From: RGIG8748 sp045545635 | GTDB taxonomy: Bacteria > Bacillota > Clostridia > UMGS1810 | NCBI GenBank assembly: GCA_045545635.1 | Contig: JAZQBI010000159.1 | Coordinates: 1 to 15,324, forward strand | Length of the DNA: 15,324 bases | Direction of reading: 5' to 3' | Part shown: positions 1 through 7,767 of the stretch, one piece after another | Layout: each line of letters opens with the position of its first letter | How positions within the stretch are numbered: position 1 is the first letter of the stretch | The notes under the pieces: model-generated | Seen by the model: the letters and a program-made list of their open reading frames with translations, nothing else | Told to the model about the DNA's origin: nothing | The model's database searches: none | Position numbers and translations under genes: made by a program

Positions 1-1169
1 ACAAGAGTAAGTGCACTCTTTGCAATATCATAGTTAATCTTGTCAAAATAGGCGTTTTCCTCCTCGGTAAGAGGTTCGCAAGGTTTAATATCTCCATCAA
101 ATAATCCAAGCTTCTCTTTGAGATCAAGAACTCTTTTGACAGATTCATCAAGTCTTTCCATAGTTATTCTTCCGTCGTTAACTGCTTTTTCCATAATTTC
201 AAAGTAGTCATCACGAACAAAGAGAATTACATCATTACCTGCATTAAAGCACTCGATATAGATATCATCGTAGTCAAATGATGAGGATAGAGAACGCATA
301 CTTACAGCATCGGTTACTATTACCCCATCAAAGCCCAAATCATCCCTCAAAAGACTGACAACCTTTTTGGAAGCGGAACCGGGTCTCAAATTAACTCCCC
401 TGGTTACAGAATCATCTACTGCAGGCATTGCTCCGTGGGCTGTCATAAAAGTAAGCGCTCCGGCATCCACAGCAGCTTTCCAGATAGGTCTGTATTTTTC
501 ATTCCATTTTTTCATATAAGCATCTTTATCGAGATTTTTAAGGGATTTGGTTGTTCCCGTTGCAGCAAAATGCCCGTCACGATAGCCGCCAAAACCTCCC
601 GGAAAATGTTTGGCACAAGCGGCAACACCTGCTTTTTGTACTCCTTTTACCATATAGGGAAAAAGCTCTGCTACAACATCAGCATGATCTGACGATGCAA
701 TAGAACGAGTGGTGCTTGAGGAAAAAAAGCTGGATATCATATTTCCCATAGGACCAAATGGCCAGTTTACTCCAAGAGTTTTTAGTTCTTTTGCCCACAT
801 ATAACTTCTTTCTTCTGCGAGCTTTGTATTCCCTGCCGCACCGACAGATAGATTTGCGGAAACAGCATGAAGTTCAGGAAATATACCCTGAGCTCCAAAC
901 TCAGCATCGCAGCTTATAAAAAGCGGAATGTCGAGCTCGCTGCTTGCATCAGCAAAAGTTTGTGAAGCCTCCCGAGGTGATGCAAAGGGCTCACCGTCAT
1001 TATTAAGCGCAGAGGCATCCAGATAAAGTCCGTTAAATGGGAATTTTTTAAAATAACTTGTGTAACCTCCGTGTTCTACAACGCCGTTTCTCACAACGCC
1101 GGGGCCGGGCATTGCTGTCTGTCCGATTTTTTCACGAAGTGTCATTTTATTTATGTTAGGTTTTTTCAT
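1..1169 (-). CDS. Family-3 glycoside hydrolase, NagZ-like, cytosolic; 3' end cut by window edge
   Basis: 389 complete codons are visible from ATG at 1169, with no internal stop; the gene continues past the left edge. There is no signal peptide, so the enzyme is probably cytoplasmic. It looks like a GH3 retaining beta-N-acetylhexosaminidase or related enzyme. Seen: an opening MTLREKIGQ block typical of GH3 barrels; SCDAEFG (residues 86-92) where NagZ has DxEGG; TTRS with Arg155 at the place of the NagZ GlcNAc-contacting Arg; CAKHFPGG (185-192) followed by the D198-G-H200 dyad, the expected acid/base loop; GVIVTDA with probable nucleophile Asp287. An AAAGGAG ribosome binding site (1182-1188) sits 12 bases before the start, rather far, but no closer one fits. 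It follows the paralogous GH3 gene by 21 bp and is probably co-transcribed with it. The GH3 call is firm; the sugar specificity is uncertain. Confidence 0.9.
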   Translation of the reverse strand, partial: MKKPNINKMTLREKIGQTAMPGPGVVRNGVVEHGGYTSYFKKFPFNGLYLDASALNNDGEPFASPREASQTFADASSELDIPLFISCDAEFGAQGIFPELHAVSANLSVGAAGNTKLAEERSYMWAKELKTLGVNWPFGPMGNMISSFFSSSTTRSIASSDHADVVAELFPYMVKGVQKAGVAACAKHFPGGFGGYRDGHFAATGTTKSLKNLDKDAYMKKWNEKYRPIWKAAVDAGALTFMTAHGAMPAVDDSVTRGVNLRPGSASKKVVSLLRDDLGFDGVIVTDAVSMRSLSSSFDYDDIYIECFNAGNDVILFVRDDYFEIMEKAVNDGRITMERLDESVKRVLDLKEKLGLFDGDIKPCEPLTEEENAYFDKINYDIAKSALTL

Positions 1170-1190
1170 AATAGTATTCCACTCCTTTTA

Positions 1191-2804
1191 TTATTCCACC
1201 GGTATAGGATAAAGTCTTACCGGACTTTCCCCTGTAAATTCAAACTCACCAAGAATACCGTCCACAAATGCATTCATTGTTCCGGCATCGCAAGAATATG
1301 CGTTAATGTAAGCATATGCATTTTCAAAATAGTTGTAATAAACAGAGGGAGCCATAAAAGATGCCACAACTGTTTTTTCAATACCATGGGATAGTGAATG
1401 GAATAGTGTACTCATATCCTCTTTGGAGGAATAGAAATTCATTCTTGCAGGTCCACATGCGTAGACAATAATATCTGAAGTATCAGAAATTTCCTTAAGT
1501 TGATCCTTTGTCTTTATATACTCAACAATATCTGCATCGATACCTCGGCTTTCAAATGCTTCCTTCAAAGCACTAAGATCGTGAAGAAAGCTCTTATCGG
1601 CAGAAATATTTACGATTGTTGCCTTTTTGACATCTTTACGGCTAAATGGTATAACCTGATTTTCATTTGAAATGAGAGTAAGTGCATTTTTTGATATATT
1701 ATAGTTAACCTCGTCAAAACGCTTGTTTTCTTCATCGGTGAGAGGCTCTCCGGGTTTAACAGCACCATCAAAAAGACCGATTTTTTCTTTAAGGTCTAGT
1801 ATTCTTTCTACAGCTTCATCAAGTCTTTCTATAGATACTCTTCCGTCTAAAACTGCCTTTTCCATTACATCAATGTAATCATCGTGTACAAAAAGGACAA
1901 TATCATTTCCTGCATTGAAACATTCTATATATATATCGTCCGGCTCAAATGCTGCAGCAAGTCCTTTCATACAAACAGCATCTGTTATTATTACACCGTC
2001 AAATCCAAGATCCTTGCGAAGAATATCTATAACCTTGGAAGAAGCCGATGCAGGTCTCAATATCTTTCCTCTTGAATAGGATGAATCAAAAGCCGGAATA
2101 GCTGCATGACCTGTCATAAATGCCATTACTCCTGCATCAACAGCCGATTTCCAGACTTTTTTCGAACGCTTGTTCCAAACCTCTGCCTTTACATTATTGC
2201 CTGTCGTGCAGAAGTGTGAATCACGGTAGTCGGTTCCGCCGCTTGGAAAGTGCTTTGCACAGGCACCTACACCTGCATCCTGCATACCTTTTATCATAGA
2301 TGGATATAATTCCACAACTGTGTCAGCATCTTCGCCAAGATTTCTGACAGATTGCCCGAAGAAATTAAATCCGAGGTCTCCCACCGGTCCAAATGGCCAG
2401 TTTACACCCATTGTTTTGAGTTCTTTGGCAAAATAGTAACCTCTCTCGTATGCGAGTTCTTTTGATTTTGCCGCACCAACGGACATATTTGTAGTCATGC
2501 GGTGCAGGTGATTAAACATGTGTTTTGCACCGTATTCAAGATCACAAGAAACAAACATAGGTATATTCATATTATTACTTGCATCTGTAAGCATCTTTCC
2601 TATTGCTTCAGGTGTTTCCGGCTTATTACCGTCCTTATCAACAATAGAAGCATCGAGATAGATTCCGCAAAAAGGTACAGCGGTAAGATACTCGGCATAA
2701 CCGCCGTATTTAACAACGCCATTTCTAACAACACCCGGACCGGGCATACCTGTCTGACCAACTTTTTCTCTCAGAGTCATTTCGCTAAGTTTTGGTCTAC
2801 CCAT
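1191..2804 (-). CDS. Family-3 glycoside hydrolase, NagZ-like beta-N-acetylhexosaminidase, cytosolic
   Basis: A complete 537-residue protein without signal peptide or membrane segment. Residues 1 to about 345 form the GH3 TIM barrel and about 370-537 a smaller alpha/beta domain, as in two-domain Gram-positive NagZ proteins. Landmarks: CDLEYG (87-92) at the usual DxEGG position; VRNLGEDAD (153-161), matching the RSFGxDP region whose Arg holds the N-acetyl sugar in NagZ; KHFPSGGTDYRDSH (184-197), carrying the Asp195-Ser-His197 acid/base dyad; GVIITDA with probable nucleophile Asp275. The second His of the classical KHFPGHG loop is missing. Family members remove terminal GlcNAc or related sugars from glycans or muropeptides. 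The start is fixed by AGGAGGT (2812-2818) seven bases upstream. A promoter lies just before it, and the GH3 paralogue follows after 21 bp. Substrate is inferred only; a beta-glucosidase role is less likely because the NagZ-type dyad is present. Confidence 0.92.
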   Translation of the reverse strand: MGRPKLSEMTLREKVGQTGMPGPGVVRNGVVKYGGYAEYLTAVPFCGIYLDASIVDKDGNKPETPEAIGKMLTDASNNMNIPMFVSCDLEYGAKHMFNHLHRMTTNMSVGAAKSKELAYERGYYFAKELKTMGVNWPFGPVGDLGFNFFGQSVRNLGEDADTVVELYPSMIKGMQDAGVGACAKHFPSGGTDYRDSHFCTTGNNVKAEVWNKRSKKVWKSAVDAGVMAFMTGHAAIPAFDSSYSRGKILRPASASSKVIDILRKDLGFDGVIITDAVCMKGLAAAFEPDDIYIECFNAGNDIVLFVHDDYIDVMEKAVLDGRVSIERLDEAVERILDLKEKIGLFDGAVKPGEPLTDEENKRFDEVNYNISKNALTLISNENQVIPFSRKDVKKATIVNISADKSFLHDLSALKEAFESRGIDADIVEYIKTKDQLKEISDTSDIIVYACGPARMNFYSSKEDMSTLFHSLSHGIEKTVVASFMAPSVYYNYFENAYAYINAYSCDAGTMNAFVDGILGEFEFTGESPVRLYPIPVE

Positions 2805-2811
2805 GATGAAT

Positions 2812-2818
2812 ACCTCCT
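2812..2818 (-). promoter_or_regulatory. Ribosome binding site of the first GH3 gene
   Basis: Read on the minus strand this is AGGAGGT, nearly the full anti-Shine-Dalgarno complement, seven bases from ATG at 2804. It decides the start in favour of the MGRPKL N-terminus over the downstream conserved Met9. Confidence 0.8.
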
Positions 2819-2841
2819 GAAATCATTAAATAGTTTTATAC

Positions 2842-2870
2842 ATTATATCATCGGAAAATATCGTAAACAA
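2842..2870 (-). promoter_or_regulatory. Probable sigma-A promoter for the two GH3 genes
   Basis: On the minus strand, TTGTTT (2865-2870) is followed after exactly 17 bases by a perfect TATAAT (2842-2847). The start of transcription would fall near 2835, giving a leader of about 30 bases before ATG at 2804. The -35 matches the consensus at only three of six bases. The AT-rich surroundings fit a promoter. Together with the upstream hairpin, this separates the GH3 pair from the S-layer/beta-helix operon. It is a sequence match only, not experimentally supported. Confidence 0.6.
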
Positions 2871-2908
2871 TCCATTTTTTTGTCGCTTTTTTCGCAAAAA
2901 TTGCACCG

Positions 2909-2945
2909 AAAGCGGACGAGGCTTTTTCAAGCACTCATCCGCTTT
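2909..2945 (-). terminator. Hairpin, probable intrinsic terminator after the SLH protein operon
   Basis: Inverted arms at 2909-2920 and 2934-2945 pair over 12 positions with one G-U wobble. They enclose a further 4-bp GCTT/AAGC stem (2921-2924 with 2929-2932) closed by a GAAA tetraloop (minus-strand reading), with one unpaired base at 2933. The hairpin starts about 14 bases after the stop codon at 2959-2961. The U-run after it on the minus strand is only UUU, then broken, with a longer T-run a little further on, so termination may be partial. The structure is nearly symmetrical, but no gene is seen on the other strand. Confidence 0.65.
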
Positions 2946-2958
2946 TAGTTACAGTGTA

Positions 2959-5900
2959 TCAGTTTTCAAAATAACCGTTAATTACGATAAGCTTTGACAT
3001 CATAGCAAAGTTTGAAAATACAATTAATCTTGAACAATTCTGACTGTATTCATCCTGAGGTCTGAATGGATTCAGAGCTACAGAACCGCCCTGAAGAACC
3101 TCTACATTATTCTTTCCGGACAGTGTAACCACAATGCTGTTGGTGGGTGTTGTCCATACACGAGTAATGTGTTTTCCATCCAATCCGTTAGGGTCATATT
3201 CATCAATTGTGATATCCTGAGATGTCAATTCAATAGCACTGTCCCTGTATCTTGCAAGGAAGCCGTAGTGAATTGCAAGAGGACCTGCACCAAAAGCATC
3301 GGACTTTTTAGCTACATGCCCCTTTGTTGCATCTGTTGCAAGACACAAAGGATTGGGAAGAGCTGTAAGATCACCGGTATATACATTATCATTACCAAAT
3401 GCAGGCTCATTATCATCTACTCCGTAGTATCCTTTGGAATCTACAATTGTGCCGGGAGCACCATCCGGAGAATCGGGATTTACACCGTTCTGATCCCAGA
3501 AAATTCTGATTTCATCCACAAAACCTTCGGAATTAACTCCATAGAATATGATATCACCGGGTTCGATCTGACCTTTGAACTCGCCGGACAGCGGAGTATA
3601 AACCTTACACTCAGGGTCAAGTTTAAGTACATCGTTGTTATTTGCTGTTGTTGAGGTGGAAATTGTTGAAGAAAAAGCTTTGATAGCTCTCACAGACTCC
3701 GATGTTTCCTCATCATATACATTTGTTACACTCTTTACAATTGCAAAGTTAATACCTGTGTTATAGTTAAGTGTAGTAGCTTTACTCTTGGTAAAGTAAA
3801 CAATAAATTCACCGAGTCTTGAACCTTTGTTTGTTGTATAAATTTTGTAACCGTTGTAGTACTTTTCGTTGGTGAAAGTATTGCCCACTGTACGAATATC
3901 ATATCCGTCTTCGTTATCAGTGTTTGCAGTATCTACGCAAAATACAAGAGTATTTGCGTTTGAGATAGCTTTACCGCCAAAGTTATTGTAACGGAATTTT
4001 GTTCCGCTACCTTCTTCACCGCTGTCCTTATCGGTGTCTGCTACCTCTTCTATAAGAGTAAGTTTGCCATCCTGCTGATTATGAATGTCAGTTATGGGCA
4101 GTTCTATGTAGGTTATGTTAAGCTTATCGTCGACTAAGTACCTTATAATTCCACGATAGCCTCCTACAGCACCGCTGAGTTCATTTGCACTGCGATAAAT
4201 AATCTCTTTTCCATAGGAATCGCTTACAACAACTCTGTCAGTATCACACTTATATATTACTTCTTTCTTTTCTACGCTGTCAAACATACGAATCAAAATT
4301 ACATTTTTCATATCCTGCGTATCGGTGGCAATATCCATAATATAAGCTACTTTGTAATTTACCGGTGCCGCCACGGTGCTTTCCTTATTTATTTCCATCC
4401 AGGATACTGTACCGAACTTATCAAAATACAATATCAGTTCGTCACCAATTTTGTAATTAAGCTTATCTTCGTACTTGGAGTACTTGGTAGAAATAACATA
4501 CTCATTATCACCGGATAACAGAACTGTTTTTCCATTTTCCACAGCTGTTCCGTCGATTAAAGCCGATACACTTTTTCCGTTAATGTAAATCGTAAGAGAA
4601 TCACCGTTAATTGCAACATCAAGAAGTGTTCCGGGAGTTATATTCGCAAATTCGCCGGCTGAACCATCAGGTTTAACAACTGTAATGAATTTGTATTCAT
4701 CAAAATCCACATATGCGGGTCCAACCTTAACGGACTCTCCTGAGCCATTTTTTTCTGTTTTAACAAGTCTATTAAAGACCATCTGTGCTTTCTGGTCAAC
4801 ACCACTTACATACCAGGTATCATACTCGTCAATAATCACTACATCTGAACCGTTTCCGGAACCCTCTACAACAATAATGCGACCGTTATCAATATCAAAT
4901 ATTGAACTGTCATATGCTGTAAGAGCCTGACCGTTGTATATAAGAGCAAAAAGACTTGATAAAGAAATCTTTTCGGTCTTATCATCTTCGAAGTAGCTTA
5001 TTACACCATTGGAATAGCCAACAAAGTTTTCAGCATCAATGGTTGTTACTTTATCATATCCTGTGAGTGCTCCATAAACTATCTGATCTGCTTTTTTACT
5101 CTTTTTGTCTGCAACATAGTAGCATTCAACTTCACGACCTATAAGGTCATAGAGCGATCCGGAGAAGTCGGGGTTAGATTTCAGAATAACATTATCCACA
5201 AGGAATTGATTTTCATTAATCTTGCTCTTTCCGAAAAGCGATGTTACAGAGTTGTCGGTCATAACGCCCTCTGCGCGTTTTAGTCCAAGAATACCGGTAA
5301 GAAATGTTTCTTCTGATGAAGTGTGAACAAGGTATTCGTTATTTCCATCACCAACAACACCATCAATAGCCATCAATCTTACATCAAGAGCATTGTCCAT
5401 CATCACAATAAGATCTGCATTAGTAACATATCCTGCGGATTTTATGCCGCGAAGTAGTCCAAGGTCATTTGCTACCTTGGTGTAGCCGGCAGGATAACCA
5501 CCCAGATACTGTGCTTTGGAATCATAACCAAGAATGGAAACAAAGCACTTTGCCAGTTGTTCGATTGTGACATTGTTGTCCGGCGCAAATGAAGTAGAAG
5601 ATACGCCGTTCATAAGTCCCTCAGCATACACTGCTTCTATAATTTCATATGCCCAATAAGAAGCGGGTACATCCTGAAATGTAGGTGCAGGCGGTGCAGG
5701 AGGAAGTTTTAGAATATCATTATCAAGTGAGCTGTTACCATAGAATTGCCATGTAAATTCAGTACTGTTTGTCATTTCCTGGTACTTGCTGATTGTCTCA
5801 ATAACCCAGGCAAGTTCTCCTCTGGTTATTGTAGCATCTTCCTGAAAATCTGCTCTGGTTGTGTGAGGAACCAGTCCAAGTCCAAATATACGATTTATCG

Positions 5901-6000
5901 AGTAGTCATCGCATACAGTTCCTGACTCAGCCGCCATAATGGAAGGGACAAAAGTCAGAACCATAGAGCATACCAAAATAAATGATATAATTTTTTTCAT
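2959..6000 (-). CDS. Large secreted SLH-domain surface protein, N-terminal SLH region with uncharacterised beta-rich body
   Basis: A 1013-residue protein with a clear signal peptide: MKK, a hydrophobic stretch, and probable cleavage near residues 23-24 (IMAA/ES). Residues about 32-72 look like the second half of an SLH module (ITRGELAWVI), residues 107-158 are a full SLH module (TFQDVPASYWAYE, then NVTIEQLAK), and about 165-205 resemble a third, degenerate one. SLH modules usually bind pyruvylated secondary cell-wall polymer. The rest (about 210-1013) is long, beta-rich and repetitive in texture, without a catalytic motif I recognise. The segment after the SLH modules (HTSSEETFLTGILGLKRAEG) resembles many large clostridial SLH proteins. 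The start is supported by GGAGGGA (6007-6013), directly behind the upstream TGA. It is the last gene of its operon. A structural S-layer or scaffold role is inference; an enzyme cannot be excluded. Confidence 0.9.
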   Translation of the reverse strand: MKKIISFILVCSMVLTFVPSIMAAESGTVCDDYSINRIFGLGLVPHTTRADFQEDATITRGELAWVIETISKYQEMTNSTEFTWQFYGNSSLDNDILKLPPAPPAPTFQDVPASYWAYEIIEAVYAEGLMNGVSSTSFAPDNNVTIEQLAKCFVSILGYDSKAQYLGGYPAGYTKVANDLGLLRGIKSAGYVTNADLIVMMDNALDVRLMAIDGVVGDGNNEYLVHTSSEETFLTGILGLKRAEGVMTDNSVTSLFGKSKINENQFLVDNVILKSNPDFSGSLYDLIGREVECYYVADKKSKKADQIVYGALTGYDKVTTIDAENFVGYSNGVISYFEDDKTEKISLSSLFALIYNGQALTAYDSSIFDIDNGRIIVVEGSGNGSDVVIIDEYDTWYVSGVDQKAQMVFNRLVKTEKNGSGESVKVGPAYVDFDEYKFITVVKPDGSAGEFANITPGTLLDVAINGDSLTIYINGKSVSALIDGTAVENGKTVLLSGDNEYVISTKYSKYEDKLNYKIGDELILYFDKFGTVSWMEINKESTVAAPVNYKVAYIMDIATDTQDMKNVILIRMFDSVEKKEVIYKCDTDRVVVSDSYGKEIIYRSANELSGAVGGYRGIIRYLVDDKLNITYIELPITDIHNQQDGKLTLIEEVADTDKDSGEEGSGTKFRYNNFGGKAISNANTLVFCVDTANTDNEDGYDIRTVGNTFTNEKYYNGYKIYTTNKGSRLGEFIVYFTKSKATTLNYNTGINFAIVKSVTNVYDEETSESVRAIKAFSSTISTSTTANNNDVLKLDPECKVYTPLSGEFKGQIEPGDIIFYGVNSEGFVDEIRIFWDQNGVNPDSPDGAPGTIVDSKGYYGVDDNEPAFGNDNVYTGDLTALPNPLCLATDATKGHVAKKSDAFGAGPLAIHYGFLARYRDSAIELTSQDITIDEYDPNGLDGKHITRVWTTPTNSIVVTLSGKNNVEVLQGGSVALNPFRPQDEYSQNCSRLIVFSNFAMMSKLIVINGYFEN

Positions 6001-6013
6001 CTTTTATCCCTCC

Positions 6014-7753
6014 TCATTTAACAAGTTCATAAACCAACTTTGCAGCTTCCGCACGGGAAATCGGAGCTGTGGGTTTGAATGTACCGTCTGTATAGCCGTT
6101 AATAACCTTGCGGGATGCTAGATATGCAACTGCCGACTTTGCATATGGGCTGATGCTGTCTGAATCCGCAAAGGAAAGTTCTGCATTAGCATCACTAATA
6201 TTAAGTGCACGGTAAAGCATAACTGCAAAATCTTGTCTGGAAATTGGGTTACCTACACCAAAAATATTATCTCCCTGTCCGTTGGCAATGCCATTGGCTC
6301 TTGCAATTGCAAGATAAGGTGCATACCATGCACCACTGACTTCATCAGCAAATGACTCGGACGTTTCATCAGTTGTAAAACCAAGAGCAAGACAAACAAT
6401 TTTTACTGCCTGTTCTCTTGTGAGCTGACCTGCGGGGTTAAATTGTCCATTGCCTATTCCTGCAATTATCCCTTTTGAAGCAAGATTTAATATAGCCTCA
6501 TTTGCCCAGGAATAACCGTCAATATCATTAAAGACGTTCGGAACTATGGATTCAACAGGCTGCATAACAGTAACCTTGGAAGCGCCTCCGAAAGAACCAC
6601 CTGATGTTCCTCCTGTTGGCTTGCTGCTCTCTGTGTTTTCCTCTATATCAGCAGCATCTTCGATTTTAGAAGCAAGGTTTGCTTTGGTAAAAGAAGATTT
6701 GTTCTTAATAATCTCAGAGTTTGCATCAGTTGGGTCATCAAGTGCAAGGTAATCCGGAATATTCAGACCTGCAAACGAAACATTATCTTTCGTAAGAATG
6801 TCGCTTACATATTCAATACCCATTTTTTTGTTGTACTTGATACCGTTAAGAATTATAGAAAATGCATAAAGCTCAGCAAGCTCATCTTCGTTTTCAAAGG
6901 TTACGCCCATAAGAGAATTGTTAATTTCCTTTACACCCTCAGCGGTGATATTTTCCAGCAAATCAATAAGTGTTGTTTTTGCATCTACTCTACCGGAAAG
7001 ATTGATATAATCATCAACTTTAAGCTTTCCTGCATTATCAAAGATGTGTTCGGATTTTCCTTCGCGAAATGCCTGAAGAACAGAAATTCTGTTTATTTCT
7101 TTTACAAGTGTTTTTATTGCAGCAATTTCTGTATTAAGCTTTTCTTCTTCATCGACGATATCCTCGCCAAAATCAATTGGGTTTTCCTTGACCCATTCTG
7201 CAAGCTGTGATGTAACTGCATAGGAGGATACACTTCCAAACGCATCATACACAGAAAGAAGACCTGCAGCCTCTTTAAGATATTGTCCAGCTTCGTTTAT
7301 GTCAACATCTGCCGAAGTTATTCTTGAATATATACCTTTGGCATTTTCCAGACTTTTTTCAAAGGATGAAAATGTGAAGGCTTTTGAGGAAGGTTTTCCG
7401 GCTTTGTTTCCGCCAACATAAACATTAAATATTCCCTTTTCAAAATCGTCAGGAAGATTGAGCGGCAATGTGGCAGAAAAGCTACCGTCTGCAACATCTG
7501 CTGTCCACTGATATTGTACAGCATCTGCATCAGTGAGTGCATCATCAACAGAATAATCAGGATTTAACACAAGAATATTTACTGATTCAGCATCACTTGC
7601 ATCTGTTGTTCCGCTTATATTGATTATACCGTTTTTAAGATCTGTGACTTCAACCTTGAAATCTACACTTGCACTAACGGTAGTAAAAACAAGCATAAGC
7701 GAGAGAACAATGATGAGAAAAAGCGAACATAATTTTGAACTTTTACTCTTCAT
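6014..7753 (-). CDS. Secreted protein with C-terminal triple SLH cell-wall anchor
   Basis: A 579-residue protein. The signal peptide spans about residues 1-28 (Lys-rich start, long Leu/Val core, cleavage near TVSA). Residues about 31-130 form a beta-rich Ig-like module (GIINISGTTD; DGSFSATLPL) resembling those at the N-terminus of the gene at 11956. Residues about 130-370 are mostly helical and unrecognised. A Ser/Gly/Thr-rich linker (about 374-395) leads to three full SLH modules at about 408-460, 468-518 and 528-577, with TREQ, SRQD and SRAE variants of the usual TRAE motif. The likely task is non-covalent attachment to the cell wall while displaying the N-terminal part. Its ATG overlaps the preceding stop by one base, so it is probably translationally coupled to the beta-helix gene. 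No enzymatic motif is seen, so its role as a partner or anchor for the hydrolases is inference. Confidence 0.93.
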   Translation of the reverse strand: MKSKSSKLCSLFLIIVLSLMLVFTTVSASVDFKVEVTDLKNGIINISGTTDASDAESVNILVLNPDYSVDDALTDADAVQYQWTADVADGSFSATLPLNLPDDFEKGIFNVYVGGNKAGKPSSKAFTFSSFEKSLENAKGIYSRITSADVDINEAGQYLKEAAGLLSVYDAFGSVSSYAVTSQLAEWVKENPIDFGEDIVDEEEKLNTEIAAIKTLVKEINRISVLQAFREGKSEHIFDNAGKLKVDDYINLSGRVDAKTTLIDLLENITAEGVKEINNSLMGVTFENEDELAELYAFSIILNGIKYNKKMGIEYVSDILTKDNVSFAGLNIPDYLALDDPTDANSEIIKNKSSFTKANLASKIEDAADIEENTESSKPTGGTSGGSFGGASKVTVMQPVESIVPNVFNDIDGYSWANEAILNLASKGIIAGIGNGQFNPAGQLTREQAVKIVCLALGFTTDETSESFADEVSGAWYAPYLAIARANGIANGQGDNIFGVGNPISRQDFAVMLYRALNISDANAELSFADSDSISPYAKSAVAYLASRKVINGYTDGTFKPTAPISRAEAAKLVYELVK

Positions 7754-7767
7754 TATTTATCACCTCC
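7751..7767 (-). promoter_or_regulatory. Overlapping stop/start with embedded full-length Shine-Dalgarno
   Basis: The beta-helix gene ends and the SLH gene starts as TAATG, sharing one base. The nine bases GGAGGTGAT (7759-7767, minus strand) are an exact complement of the 16S rRNA 3' end. They are also codons for Gly-Gly-Asp at the very C-terminus of the upstream protein. GGAGG sits nine bases from ATG. This arrangement strongly suggests translational coupling and roughly equal output of the two proteins. Confidence 0.85.

Noticed and set aside
1..1169. Left-hand GH3 gene as a pseudogene or remnant of duplication
   Set aside because: All 389 visible codons read without stop or frameshift and the catalytic motifs are intact; it is only cut by the window edge.
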